64,000 nt of DNA from Candidatus Endomicrobiellum agilis (GCA_020328155.1 JAIXMX010000005.1:1-64000); one strand, 5' to 3'. Counted from the first letter of the stretch, positions 29,590 to 39,368 are shown. A program made the numbers and translations. Notes: generated by a model from the sequence alone, not told the origin.

Positions 29590-29915
29590 TCAACTTAACA
29601 ATCTGTCCGCGAACCCGACGCAAAGAGCCGCCGCAACGGTAAGCGGTATGTGATAAAACTTGCGTTTTTCTTCGCCGGGTATGCAATAATTCCAAACGAA
29701 GCCGGCAGCGGAAATCATAACACGAAGTTCCGCAAGAATACGCGGGACGCTAAACGCTTTTTCAATTCCGCTTGTGTCAATTGTCGTTTCCAGTTTTTCT
29801 ATATTTACCCGCGACTCAGGCAATGTATTGTTTACTACAGGCGCAACGGGTAGCTGCATTTTTTCACAGCCTGCAATTAAGCTTAATCTAAAATTACTGC
29901 AATTAATTTTTTCAT
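29590..29915 (-). pseudogene. Lipoprotein with a frameshift in the signal peptide
   Basis: ATG 29915 begins MKKLIAVIL and stops after ten codons. A one-base shift leads into RLSLIAGCEKMQLPVAPV, i.e. lipobox IAGC and a mature part with PESRVNIEKLETTIDTSGIE and a C-terminal helix (IPLTVAAALCVGFADRLL). Three tandem ATAGG units precede the start. Frameshift and intact remainder are both seen directly. Confidence 0.6.
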
Positions 29916-29922
29916 TTTTACT

Positions 29923-29940
29923 CCTATCCTATCCTATCCT
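29923..29940 (-). repeat. Three ATAGG units upstream of a lipoprotein start
   Basis: On the minus strand AGG(ATAGG)3 followed by AGTAAAA and the ATG at 29915. Same pentamer and same position relative to a lipoprotein gene as at 20391-20415. Confidence 0.7.
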
Positions 29941-30041
29941 AACGACAGGAGTCTATACCCGAAAATCAAGCTTACAATTAAGAGCAGCGATAATATTCTT
30001 TTCAGGAGCAACAACCGTCGCGCTTATTTTATTGTTTTTAT

Positions 30042-30197
30042 TTAACCAACATCATCTTCGTCAGAAGAATAAGCGAGGCAATCTCTCTTATCATAAGTAA
30101 AACAATCATTTATTTCTAAGCAACATTCGCAGTTAGTCCAAACGCAAAAATTTAATCTTTTTATTTTTTTACCTTCTCGGTATCTATCTATCATCAT
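30042..30197 (-). CDS. Cys-rich small protein coupled to the pentapeptide-repeat lipoprotein
   Basis: 51 residues from ATG 30197 (a second ATG is adjacent at 30194). It begins MMIDRYREGKKIKRLNFC and has six cysteines in a compact block (CVWTNCECCLEINDCFTYDK, then RDC), ending in an acidic DEDDVG. The start overlaps the 3' end of the preceding lipoprotein, whose stop is at 30184, so expression would be coupled. Cysteine spacing suggests a metal site or disulphides, but no family is recognised. Confidence 0.5.
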   Translation of the reverse strand: MMIDRYREGKKIKRLNFCVWTNCECCLEINDCFTYDKRDCLAYSSDEDDVG

Positions 30198-30459
30198 CAC
30201 CTTTATTATTAAAACCAGCTTCGCTATAGCCTTCTCTATCATAGTCTTCTTTGTCATAATAATAAGTACCATTCACAGTATGTCCTCTTCTATAAAAACC
30301 ACCTCTGCTATAGCCATTTCTATTAAAACCTTCTTTATCATAGCCATCTTTATCAAAACCAGCTCTGCTATAGTTTTCTCTATCATAGCCATCTTTGTCA
30401 TATTTTGAACAACCAAATATTAAACTTATAATTAAGAACAAAGTTGTTACTTTTTTCAT
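30184..30459 (-). CDS. Lipoprotein with aromatic-Asp-Lys/Arg-x-Gly pentapeptide repeats
   Basis: 91 residues from ATG 30459. Signal peptide MKKVTTLFLIISLIFGC, then tandem 5-residue units such as YDKDG, YDREN, YSRAG, FDKDG, YDKEG, FNRNG, YSRGG, FYRRG; after a short break YDREG, YSEAG and FNNKG follow. Related Tyr-Asp-Arg-Glu-Gly repeats occur in secreted bacterial proteins of unknown role. It follows the defective small protein copy A by four bases. Function unknown; highly charged and probably disordered or a ligand-binding fibre. Confidence 0.7.
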   Translation of the reverse strand: MKKVTTLFLIISLIFGCSKYDKDGYDRENYSRAGFDKDGYDKEGFNRNGYSRGGFYRRGHTVNGTYYYDKEDYDREGYSEAGFNNKGDDDR

Positions 30460-30463
30460 TTTT

Positions 30464-30640
30464 TTAGCTGACCTCAATTCTGTAGATTGAACTTATTACA
30501 TCTTCGCACATATCAATTAACTCTCTCGGAGACTCGTCAAACTTATCTCATAACCGCCTTATTAACGACTGCGCGGAAATGTAGATACTGTGTGTTTCCT
30601 TTAAAATGTCTTCTGCAACGCTCTCAACGTTTTCAGGCAT
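30464..30640 (-). pseudogene. Small protein family copy A, nonsense mutation
   Basis: ATG 30640, one base after the stop of lipoprotein 7. It reads MPENVESVAEDILKETHSIY and stops at codon 31, where TGC in copy D has become TGA; the rest (KFDESPRELIDMCEDVISSI) is open to 30464. This places the small protein/lipoprotein pairing 10 kb away from the main cluster. Confidence 0.7.
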
Positions 30641-30641
30641 T

Positions 30642-31352
<711 letters not shown>

Positions 31353-31410
31353 TATAAGTTTTTCCTTAACAAATTTCTCAGCGGCTTCAATCATTTTAAT
31401 TTCCTGTTTG

Positions 31411-32031
31411 CTAAATCGCAGACTCAGGCTTATAAAGATATTGAATTTCATTAAGCTCATTACCACTATGATAGCGATTTATAACAGATATTTCTTTAAT
31501 CGGAGCGTGTGTCTTGGAATTCAGACAAAAATAGCGTCGAGTTACCTTTTCAAAAATATACCAAGCGGTAGTAATGCTCTATCCTCCCAATTACTATAAC
31601 AATGTTTATAGCCTTTCTCGCTGATTTCTTCAGGGGGAAGATTAACAAAACCATCAAATGGGCAATGAACAATTTCAGGTTCAAGTCTTACGCATCCATG
31701 CGCATTATAACCGATGTAAACAATAACAGTAACATAAATACCAATATTTAAAATCCAATTTGCAATCCTATTACCTGCGTTAACCGCAGGAAAACACGAG
31801 TACCAAGAAGAAGGCTCAACGATGTCGGACAAATCTGGAACAGTTCCTTTCAGCTCAGGCGTTGGATTTGGCGTAAATGTCGGTTCAGGCGCGGGAGATT
31901 TTGAAGGTTCAAGGACTTGGATTACTTTTCTCGCTGACAGCAACAACGCGCGCAGGATTTACGCTGTCAGTCAGTCTATTACAGCCAGAGATTAAGCCTG
32001 CTATTAAGAACAGCGATATTCCTTTTTTCAT
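31411..32031 (-). pseudogene. Paralogous lipoprotein 8 with two frameshifts
   Basis: ATG 32031: signal peptide MKKGISLFLIAGLISGC and NRLTDSVN, then the frame closes. A shifted frame gives the Pro-rich linker (EPSKSPAPEPTFTPNPTPE), a helix (ILNIGIYVTVIVYIGYNAHG) and the start of the C-terminal domain; a second shift near 31545 gives RRYFCLNSKTHAPIKEISV and YLYKPESAI to a stop at 31411. All family parts are present but in three frames. No Ile-Cys run. Confidence 0.75.
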
Positions 32032-32167
32032 CTTCTTCTGTATAATCTATCTATATGCTCTTTTTAAAATTAAAAGGTTGCCATTCGTTTAGGCAGTTAA
32101 AAAGTTGGGAAAGGCTGAAATTATTCCTTGTTTTGTATTTACCCAATTAGCGGATCGTCCGATTATC

Positions 32168-32183
32168 AGCGGATTGCTCCGCT
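32168..32183. other. Perfect hairpin AGCGGA-TTGC-TCCGCT
   Basis: A 6-bp perfect stem with a 4-base loop, followed on the plus strand by AAAATATTTTT. Possible weak terminator, orientation undecided. Confidence 0.3.
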
Positions 32184-32203
32184 AAAATATTTTTAACTTA
32201 TAA

Positions 32204-32305
32204 TTATTCTCTTTGTATTATCTGTTTTGGAATAGTATGCACTTTTAAATAACTCAGCAAGCGGACACTCACGGACAATCCTTGTATAGGATTGTTCTGG
32301 TTCAT
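32204..32305 (-). CDS. 33-residue small protein overlapping a lipoprotein stop
   Basis: The ATG at 32305 overlaps the TGA of the upstream lipoprotein pseudogene as ATGA. It reads MNQNNPIQGLSVSVRLLSYL and ends KQIIQRE. About 80 bp of its end (AATTATTCTCTTTG region) recur at 29.49-29.57 kb, where the frame is broken. Function unknown. Confidence 0.35.
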   Translation of the reverse strand: MNQNNPIQGLSVSVRLLSYLKVHTIPKQIIQRE

Positions 32306-32790
32306 ACGTGAATAGCAGTCGCTCCATTGGGAGGCGGATTACTAGAATGATGCTCGCCGCTAGAACCAGCACCACCGCCATCGGTGTCAGGATTAGTAAT
32401 AGAAGGAATTCCACCAGCACCAGAAGAGTTAGTGTCAACAATTTCATTCGAAGTAGTAGCAGGCTTCTTAGCTTTAGGCTTTACACAACAACAACTTACC
32501 CACGAAGAGACATCCTCCGATCATACCAACAGCAAAAGCCATACCAGCAAAAAATTGAGAGACAGATCATAAGGACGACTAGATTGAAGAGCTTTCCGAT
32601 GGAGCAGATGGCAAAGGTGGTATTCCTGTAAAAGTAGATCCTGGCGTTGGCGTTGACTTGGGCGTTGGATTAACCTGTCCAGTATTTTGAGTATCAGTCT
32701 CCGCAGTTTCAGATTTAAGATTATTAAGCGGTTTACCACAGCCTGAGATTAAGATTACACAGATAAGAACAACGATATTACTTTTTTCAT
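32302..32790 (-). pseudogene. Lipoprotein 9, frameshifted and interrupted
   Basis: ATG 32790: MKKVISLFLSV then stop. The adjacent frame continues VILISGCGKPLNNLKSETAE, a Pro/Thr linker (PTPKSTPTPGSTFTG), a stop, a helix (FAGMAFAVGMIGGCLFVGKL) and a Gly/Ser/Asn-rich tail ending NGATAIHV. It has the same lipobox-linker-helix plan but a different low-complexity C-terminus. Two tandem ATAGG units lie upstream of the start (32797-32806). Confidence 0.55.
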
Positions 32791-32824
32791 TTTGTACCTA
32801 TCCTATCAGGACGGAAACCAATTT

Positions 32825-33187
32825 TTACAGGGAAGATAAATATTTCGCAAAGACATATTTAAAGACATAATGAAACACACAAGTAGAACCGCAACCTCCA
32901 AGACAACCGCAAAAAAGAAAGCCCAAACTGAAAGCCATACACCAAACACCTAAAGTCACATAGAATGGCGGATTTAAATGAGTGGGCATCAGAGTGAGTG
33001 TTGGCGATGGTGAAGGATTTGGATTATTAGACGCATTTTCAATAACAGTATTCGCATTAGCACCAGATTTACCGCCGCTCTGAGAATTAACCTCTTCAAC
33101 AACAGTATTAACAGCAGTGCCAGATTTACTACTATTCTGAAAGTGTCTATCACAGCCAGAAATTAAACTTACGGTTAAGAACAACAA
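32825..33187 (-). pseudogene. Lipoprotein 10, start codon lost
   Basis: The signal peptide KKRLILLFLTVSLISGC is intact but its ATG has been destroyed by a small change (the sequence is shared with the start region at 20.39 kb, where ATG is present). Only a TTG at 33187 inside the h-region could start translation. Linker with NPNPSPSPTLTLMPTHLNPP, then a Cys- and Gly-rich hydrophobic helix (LGFLFCGCLGGCGSTC) and an aromatic tail. Confidence 0.5.
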
Positions 33188-33437
33188 TATTAATCTTTTC
33201 TTATGCTATGCGGAACAGGCAAGAGATTATGTCGGATTACTTGTTTGGCTTTCCGACATGCCACACTTTATTTCATTCTTCTTGTATTTAATAATTTGTT
33301 CTTCGAGTATATTCATGCGCAGCGAACTCAGCGGCATATTTTCTGCTTTGCTCGCACCTGCAACTTCGCCCAAACCACATAATCAATTCTGCACACAATA
33401 CGGTATTTCTCGCCGATTTTCTCGCTGGTATCACGCT

Positions 33438-34022
33438 CTAAATATCTATTAACCCAAACCGCTTTTTTACCAACTCTTCTTCTTTCTGCTTTTTCGCACT
33501 TTCTATCGCTTCCCCAAACTCTTCCCTGTTGTCTGTCTCTTCTATTTCTTCCTCGTTCTGTTCCTGTTCTTTCGCTACCAATACTTTACGTTCTGCCTCA
33601 TGCAGAGTTATCCGCTCGCCCGAGATACTTGTTTATATATAATCATCCCATTTTTCATTTGTACTCACTGCTCTTTTTATCCTTTCCTGCCTGCCTTTTT
33701 CATTACTCACTCCCGCTTGTACGCAATACTCCTCAAAACACGACTCCCCACAAACATTATATCCAGTCTTTTCATCTTTAAAAAGTTTCGCTCTGACGGC
33801 TATGTATTTTTTTCCGTTATAGTGCATATCTGGTTGGGCGTCGCTTCTATTAATCCGCGTTTTTCGGTCCAGCGCCCACCAAGCTTCAGCACCGTTTATA
33901 GAGGTTTTAAAAATCTTTAGAGGATTTTCTTGTGCTTCAAGCAGGTTGAGTTCGAAATTCATGAGGATGTGCCTGTGCCTATCTCCGTAAATTGTAAATG
34001 CGAGTGCAGCTGCAAAAAACAC
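33438..34022 (-). pseudogene. Unrecognised gene split by an in-frame stop
   Basis: A GTG-started frame (or ATG at 33962, MNFELNLLEAQENPLK) runs 129 codons and includes a possible zinc-binding stretch (NVCGESCFEEYC). After TAA at 33633 the same frame stays open for 64 codons, very Glu/Lys-rich (LVAKEQEQNEEEIEET), ending at 33438. Either one gene with a nonsense mutation or two adjacent ones. No family recognised; cytoplasmic. Confidence 0.4.
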
Positions 34023-34250
34023 TCATCCGGCTACATGCAGTCAAATCGGGAGCTTTTCTCCCCGCAATTTCCTGCGGTTTTTCAGGAGCTGCAACATTTC
34101 AATTTCTTCAATAGGCACAACAGGCAACTCTTCAACTTCCTATGTAACTTCTGCGACAGCTTTATACAGTTTTACCGGATCTTTGTTTTTTCCGTAACCT
34201 TATATTCATATATCAACAGACAGAAAATAAATACTCTGAATATTCTCCTA
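34023..34250 (-). pseudogene. Small decayed reading frame
   Basis: The minus strand reads DPVKLYKAVAEVT, a stop, then EVEELPVVPIEEIEMLQLLK and a basic end. It is protein-like but broken. No homology recognised. Confidence 0.25.
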
Positions 34251-34733
34251 TTATTCTTCCGCAGGCTGTGGTGGTGGTGCTTGTAATACATGGATAGGAT
34301 TTTGCGCACTGTTATTTGCTATATTTACCGTCATCTCTTTTGGAAACTCTGGTATCGACGGTGACGACTTTCCAAAGATCGGCTTCGCAGATTGGTTTTT
34401 AACGAAGCCAATTTCTCTAATCTTCGGAATTAAAGACAAACCTTTCATTATTAACGTTCCTGCCGAACAGAGAAAATTATAAGTAGGAGGAATCATATAG
34501 ACTATTGCCGCTACACCAATCAAAGCACTTGAGTAAGCCACATATTTTATATAGGGGAATATTGCGTTCATTTGTTCTTCTGTTAAGTTCAGCATGTTCG
34601 TGTTCAAGTTGTTGTTTGTTACAGCGTGTGAATCAACATACTTCGAATGTACTGGACTAGTCAGGTCTTGCTTCCTCCCGCAACTGCATATTATCAGTAC
34701 TGTCAAAAGTACTAAACTAATCTTCTTTTTCAC
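34251..34733 (-). CDS. Lipoprotein 11 with two membrane segments
   Basis: 160 residues starting at GTG 34733, chosen because GGAGG lies seven bases upstream. Signal peptide MKKKISLVLLTVLIICSC, mature CGRKQDLTSPVHSK, one or two hydrophobic spans (YVAYSSALIGVAAIVYMIPP; FLCSAGTLIMKGL) and a Pro-rich C-terminus (QAPPPQPAEE). The frame is open a further 52 codons upstream, but that part belongs to another remnant. General plan as the other island lipoproteins. Confidence 0.65.
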   Translation of the reverse strand: MKKKISLVLLTVLIICSCGRKQDLTSPVHSKYVDSHAVTNNNLNTNMLNLTEEQMNAIFPYIKYVAYSSALIGVAAIVYMIPPTYNFLCSAGTLIMKGLSLIPKIREIGFVKNQSAKPIFGKSSPSIPEFPKEMTVNIANNSAQNPIHVLQAPPPQPAEE

Positions 34734-34942
34734 TTTGTTCCTCCAATTTATTTGCTTTCCTTTAGACTTATATCCACTAAATTTGTTTCTGCCTCTTTTG
34801 ACTTCATTGCTTAGAGCTGCTTTGTACAATTTGTATTCATCTGAACGATATTTCTCCTTCTTCAATTTTATTTTGCCCGGCGGGAGCATGCTTCTAACTC
34901 AGCGCTATTACAACCGACAAATAACAACAACATTAATAACAT
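34734..34942 (-). pseudogene. Lipoprotein 12, signal peptide and frameshifted body
   Basis: ATG 34942 gives MLLMLLLFVGCNSAELEAC, a short lipoprotein signal with lipobox FVGC, ending after 24 codons. The neighbouring frame continues with a Lys-rich stretch (KIKLKKEKYRSDEYKLYKAA) into the next lipoprotein. A frameshift at about 34880 would join the two. Confidence 0.35.
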
Positions 34943-34996
34943 TGCCTTTTTATCAGTTTACCGCTTATCGCTATTCCCGCTTTATATTCATTATCA

Positions 34997-35065
34997 TACC
35001 ATAATTGTTTAAACTTGTTCAATTTTTTTGGTAATATTCAATGATTCTTTAGAGAAATTCTGCAT
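34997..35065 (-). pseudogene. 5' remnant of a type III methylase (mod) gene
   Basis: ATG 35065 with AGCGGAGG upstream; it reads MQNFSKESLNITK, identical to the start of the intact mod at 55641, then loses frame and homology within about 20 codons. The 120 bp before it match the corresponding upstream region of the intact mod at 55 kb, minus a segment coding the small HTH protein. It lies directly behind the RloC-like gene. Confidence 0.85.
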
Positions 35066-35187
35066 AAAACCTCCGCTTTTTGCCGTAGTTGTTTGCTGAC
35101 TTGAGCCGTCCAAATAGTAATATAGCTAAATTTTTAGTCTTTTTGCACATTCTCCCGGCATATAATCTGTTTTGCAGGAAAGTTTAA

Positions 35188-37488
35188 TTATAATTTTTCA
35201 CCAAGAATCTGATCTTTACAATAGTCTATTTGTCCTTTATATTTTTTTTCAATATGGTCTATTATTGCTTTGCAGATATTAACATAGCGGTCAGGATGAA
35301 TTGGCGCCTGTTCGCTTCTCCAAGCCCCGTGAGATAAATCCTGTATTGCTAGATACAAATTTTTATCATTGGGGAAATTGGTTTCTATATAGCTGCGAAT
35401 ACTATTAGTTGAAGTCAGTATATTTTGAAAATATGTTAATGTTTCAATAATATGCCGGATAGAGTTTGCAGTTGTATGATTTGGACTTCCATGATTTTTT
35501 GCAATATTGTAAATATCTAATAAATGGCTGATATACGGCACTGTAAATTTTGTATTAAAACCTTTGATTTCGGAATTCTTTAGAAGCAGCGTTTTATTGA
35601 TAATCTCACTTGAAGTAATGATTCTCATAAAATCATTGTTATGCGTGAAAATAATAAATCTTTCTTTACTTAGTTTCGTAATAATCTTCTTAATATCTTT
35701 CACTACTCCACAAAGTGTGTAAACATGTGAAAAATCCATGCTGGAAATCGGGTCATCAATAATAAAGAACAATCTTTCATAATCGCTTTCATTTTCAATC
35801 TTAAGATGAGAATCTCCTATATAATACGCAAATGCGACAATATTTTTTTCTCCTTCGCTCAACACATTTTTTGCTTGTCCTGTTTCTAATGCTTTTTCAT
35901 GAAACTTTAATTTAAAAGTTTCTTTATCAAAGGTATATTTACCAGAGAAGAAGTAATTTAAGACTTTTGTTATAGTTGATGCAACTTCTGATTTTTTGCT
36001 TATTTTTTCCTGTTCTCTCTTTTTTTTGATTTCTTCTTTTAATTTATTTATTGATTCGTCTTTACTATTTATATCTTTAATCTTATCCCTATACTTATCT
36101 ACAAGATCGTTATGAATACTTTCACAAATTTTTTCTTTTGTATAATTCATTTCCTTGCTAATCTTATTCTTTCCTAAATTTATATTTCCAATTTTTCTGT
36201 TATTATCAGCTACAGTTTCATCTATTAGGTCCTGATATTCTTTAATCTTTGATATCAATTCTTCTTCAACAACGATAGATTTACTAATATCTTTAACTTT
36301 TTCCTCTATTTTCTCACTTACAGCTTGGATATTTTTAATCAGCTGTTCACTCTGTGTTTTTTGGAGTTCGACACCTCCCCTCGACGGTATGTATTTTGCT
36401 TTATATTCATTAAATGAGTTAATTCGATCAGTATTATTATTTTCCAATCCATGTAGATCACCTATATACTTATCTAACTTTTCAGCATAGTCTTTAAAAA
36501 GCTTTATTTTTTCAGATTCTGTATCTTCTAAGTATTTTGTGTATTCCTCTATAAGTCGGAGGGCGTCATTTTTTAATTCCTGCTCACAAAAAGGACAGAT
36601 TTTAGCATTTTCTTTCTGTAATTTCACGCCTCTCTCTATAAAGGGTTGTTCATTTTTAACCTTCTGTTTGAATTCTTCCGCGAAAGAACTTAACGAATAT
36701 TTTTCTTCTATACTATCTCTAATTTTTTTCAATAAATTAGAATCAAAATTTACTTTTTCAATAAGCTGAATATCGCTTAGATTTTCCGGAGCTGATTTAA
36801 CTTTATTATGATCTGCAATCAATTCTTCAGTGGTTTTAGAAACTGGTAATTTCTCTTTGTCTATTCCTTCAGAAACCTTCTGATAGTTCAAGTCTTTATA
36901 TTTGTTAAAGCGAGCAATACCTTCAATACTCGAGGTTTTTTCCTTCACATGTTTGTCGATTCCTTTTTCTATCTGGTCAATCGATTCTCTTTTTTCTTTC
37001 TCTATCTTTTCTAGTTCTTTCTCTTCTTCATTTAAATCAATGTTTATTTTCCCTAATATAAAACCCTCGATTTCACTGTCTTTTTCATAATCTTTGATGT
37101 TGTCTTTCACATAATCTTGGTTAAATGTATGGTATAGATATTTTGTTTCCGGAATTGACGGGAATTTACCTTTATTAATTGTGATTTGAAAATCATCTTT
37201 TATCTCTCCATCTTTCCCTTTTATGGAAATTTCAAATTTTCCATTGTCTTGACCAAAGCTTAACAGTTTATCAGTTGGAGATGTTTCATCTTGCTCTGAT
37301 AGATTTTCTCGATTTTCCGTAAGCCTAAAAAGTCTGCTAATAAATGTCTTGCCGCTTCCGTTGTCAGCAAAAACACCTATTTTTAATGAATTCGATTGAA
37401 TATCTTTTGACAAATTATTTATGGGCGCAATGTTTTGGCATTTTATAGACAATGTAATTTCTTTCATCTTTTTCATATCAAATTTCAT
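35188..37488 (-). CDS. AAA_13-type ATPase, RloC/PrrC-like putative anticodon nuclease
   Basis: 766 residues. N-terminal ABC-type ATPase half with Walker A GVFADNGSGKT (about residues 40-55), a long charged coiled coil with a CPFC zinc-hook motif near residue 298, then signature LSEGEKNIVAF, Walker B LFFIIDDPISSMD and the THNND switch. The C-terminal ~150 residues hold Arg-x3-Glu (RHIIE, about 678-682) and His (LSHG, about 720), matching the Arg-Glu-His triad of PrrC/RloC tRNA anticodon nucleases. Such proteins cut tRNA when phage interferes with a partner restriction system. A methylase remnant follows, so a link to type III restriction is likely. Confidence 0.75.
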   Translation of the reverse strand: MKFDMKKMKEITLSIKCQNIAPINNLSKDIQSNSLKIGVFADNGSGKTFISRLFRLTENRENLSEQDETSPTDKLLSFGQDNGKFEISIKGKDGEIKDDFQITINKGKFPSIPETKYLYHTFNQDYVKDNIKDYEKDSEIEGFILGKINIDLNEEEKELEKIEKEKRESIDQIEKGIDKHVKEKTSSIEGIARFNKYKDLNYQKVSEGIDKEKLPVSKTTEELIADHNKVKSAPENLSDIQLIEKVNFDSNLLKKIRDSIEEKYSLSSFAEEFKQKVKNEQPFIERGVKLQKENAKICPFCEQELKNDALRLIEEYTKYLEDTESEKIKLFKDYAEKLDKYIGDLHGLENNNTDRINSFNEYKAKYIPSRGGVELQKTQSEQLIKNIQAVSEKIEEKVKDISKSIVVEEELISKIKEYQDLIDETVADNNRKIGNINLGKNKISKEMNYTKEKICESIHNDLVDKYRDKIKDINSKDESINKLKEEIKKKREQEKISKKSEVASTITKVLNYFFSGKYTFDKETFKLKFHEKALETGQAKNVLSEGEKNIVAFAYYIGDSHLKIENESDYERLFFIIDDPISSMDFSHVYTLCGVVKDIKKIITKLSKERFIIFTHNNDFMRIITSSEIINKTLLLKNSEIKGFNTKFTVPYISHLLDIYNIAKNHGSPNHTTANSIRHIIETLTYFQNILTSTNSIRSYIETNFPNDKNLYLAIQDLSHGAWRSEQAPIHPDRYVNICKAIIDHIEKKYKGQIDYCKDQILGEKL

Positions 37489-37637
37489 ATAGAGACTGAC
37501 CTGCAAAAACAAGAATCTTTTAAGAATTTTTTATATTTCAGAAACAATTATTGCTGCTGTTACTTTTAATGTTTGTTAAAAATCTTATTTAAAACTATAT
37601 AAAAGACCGATAATACTATTAAATTATATCTCTAAAC

Positions 37638-37772
37638 CTATGCCTGCTAACTATAATCTAATGCATTGATGTATCGGAGATAGCGTTAATCCATAATTAC
37701 GAGATATTCGGGATTATGGCTGCCGGCTGCATTTAACGGAATAAATTCTCGTTCCACCATATTTTGTTCTAC
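37638..37772 (-). pseudogene. C-terminal remnant of a second DUF4143 ATPase
   Basis: The minus strand reads VEQNMVEREFIPLNAAGSHN and PEYLVIMD, stop, RYLRYINALDYS. This aligns with the end of the intact plus-strand protein at 38169-39368 (IEQSALERELTPLNAINDHN, PKYLITMDY, VNALDW). It is a broken copy lying antiparallel to the intact one, about 400 bp away. Confidence 0.7.
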
Positions 37773-38045
37773 TTATTTTACTCTAAGTAATTTAAGTAAC
37801 TTGATAATATTCAATAACATTTAATTTTATTTGTAAATACTGCAAAGCAACTCCATTAATTCCTAAACATATAAAAGAAGTAAAACAATTCTTATAAATT
37901 CGGATTAAAGTTGTTAACTTTCAATATAAGATGTGTATAATCACTATTTTTTTGCTTTTGAATTATAAAGTCACAGAAATTGTAAGATTTATAGTAATTT
38001 AAGTGAAAAAATTGGCAATTCAAATTTTTTTATAAAATATGCAAA

Positions 38046-38153
38046 AGTTTTTACACTATATATTATGAAACTATTTAATTTTTATAAGTTTTTACGTTGC
38101 ATGTTATAAAACTATTATCTTTTCGTAAATTTTTATATACCATACTATAAAAA
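38046..38153. promoter_or_regulatory. Three operator-like repeats upstream of the DUF4143 ATPase
   Basis: Three related ~27-bp elements begin at 38046, 38087 and 38127 (spacing 41 and 40 bp). Each starts AGTTTTTA or AATTTTTA and ends ATAAAACT-like, so each is an imperfect palindrome; the third has perfect 9-bp arms (ATTTTTATA/TATAAAAAT). Spacing of four helical turns suits cooperative repressor binding. The last one ends about 15 bp before the start codon. Confidence 0.45.
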
Positions 38154-38168
38154 TATAAGAGGTCAATT

Positions 38169-39368
38169 GTGATTGAAAGACCAGAATATCTTAGGAAATT
38201 GATTGGATTTAAAGATAAACAACTCATTAAAATTATAACGGGCATAAGAAGATGCGGAAAATCAACCTTATTGAAACTTTTTCAAGATTATTTATTGCAC
38301 AGCGGAGTTGATAAAGCTCAAATTCAAAGTATTAATCTTGAAGATGTAAATAATGAGAAGTTTACAGATTACAGCGTACTCCATAAACATATAGAAGGTG
38401 GTCTGCTTATTGATAAAACTAATTATATTTTTTTAGATGAAATTCAAAATGTTGGTAATTTTCAGAAAGTTGTCGACAGTTTGTATATTAAAAAAAATGT
38501 TGATTTATACGTTACAGGCTCAAATGCATATATGTTTTCAGGTCAAACAGCTACGCTTCTTTCAGGCCGCTATGTTGAAATCCCAATGCTTCCGTTGTCA
38601 TTTAAAGAATATATTTCGGCATTTAAGGATAATTCAAACTTACCGCAAAAGTTTAGAGATTATTTGGAAAATAGCTCGTTTCCATATACTGTTGAATTTC
38701 AAGGCAATAAAGAGCAAATCAACGATTATTTAAGAGGGATTTATAATACTATAGTTTTAAAAGATGTTATAGAACGCAAAAATATCTCCAGCGTTTCGAG
38801 GCTTGAAAGCGTAATACGGTTTATGTTTAACAATATAGGAAATTTATCTTCAATCAAAAAAATCAGCGATACAATGTCATCCGACGGCAGAAAAATGCAT
38901 CCGGCTACTGTTGAAAATTATTTAGACGCATTATTGGACAGTTATATTTTATACAGAGTAGGGCGTTATGATATAAAAGGAAAACAATACTTAAAAACAA
39001 ACGAAAAATATTATTTAGTTGACATTGGTTTTCGTTACTTTCTGTTAGGTAACGCAAATGCCGATATAGGACATATTTTGGAAAATGTAATTTATCTTGA
39101 ACTTGTTCGCAGAGGGTGCAAAGTTTACATAGGCAAAGCAGGAACTAATGAAATTGATTTTGTCGCGCTTAAAGATGGTAAAGTTGAATATTATCAAGTT
39201 GCTCAAAGCATAATAGAACAAAGCGCGCTGGAACGAGAACTTACTCCGTTAAATGCAATCAACGACCACAATCCCAAATATCTCATAACTATGGATTATT
39301 TACCGTCATCTTCATATAACGGTATTCAACGCGTCAATGCGCTGGATTGGTTGGCGGGTATAGCATAG
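38169..39368 (+). CDS. AAA_14/DUF4143 family ATPase
   Basis: 399 residues, usual length. Walker A GIRRCGKSTLLKLF (about 25-38), Walker B YIFLDEIQNV (about 84), sensor VTGSNAYM with LSGRYVEIPMLPLSFKEY, then the C-terminal DUF4143 nuclease-like half with AGTNEIDFVALKDGKVEYYQ (the E-x-D...Q/E-x-K-like element). Widespread in gut bacteria; proposed to be DNA-linked, but its role is unproven. Possible operators upstream suggest autoregulation. Start follows an AAGAGGT site. Confidence 0.85.
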   Translation: MIERPEYLRKLIGFKDKQLIKIITGIRRCGKSTLLKLFQDYLLHSGVDKAQIQSINLEDVNNEKFTDYSVLHKHIEGGLLIDKTNYIFLDEIQNVGNFQKVVDSLYIKKNVDLYVTGSNAYMFSGQTATLLSGRYVEIPMLPLSFKEYISAFKDNSNLPQKFRDYLENSSFPYTVEFQGNKEQINDYLRGIYNTIVLKDVIERKNISSVSRLESVIRFMFNNIGNLSSIKKISDTMSSDGRKMHPATVENYLDALLDSYILYRVGRYDIKGKQYLKTNEKYYLVDIGFRYFLLGNANADIGHILENVIYLELVRRGCKVYIGKAGTNEIDFVALKDGKVEYYQVAQSIIEQSALERELTPLNAINDHNPKYLITMDYLPSSSYNGIQRVNALDWLAGIA

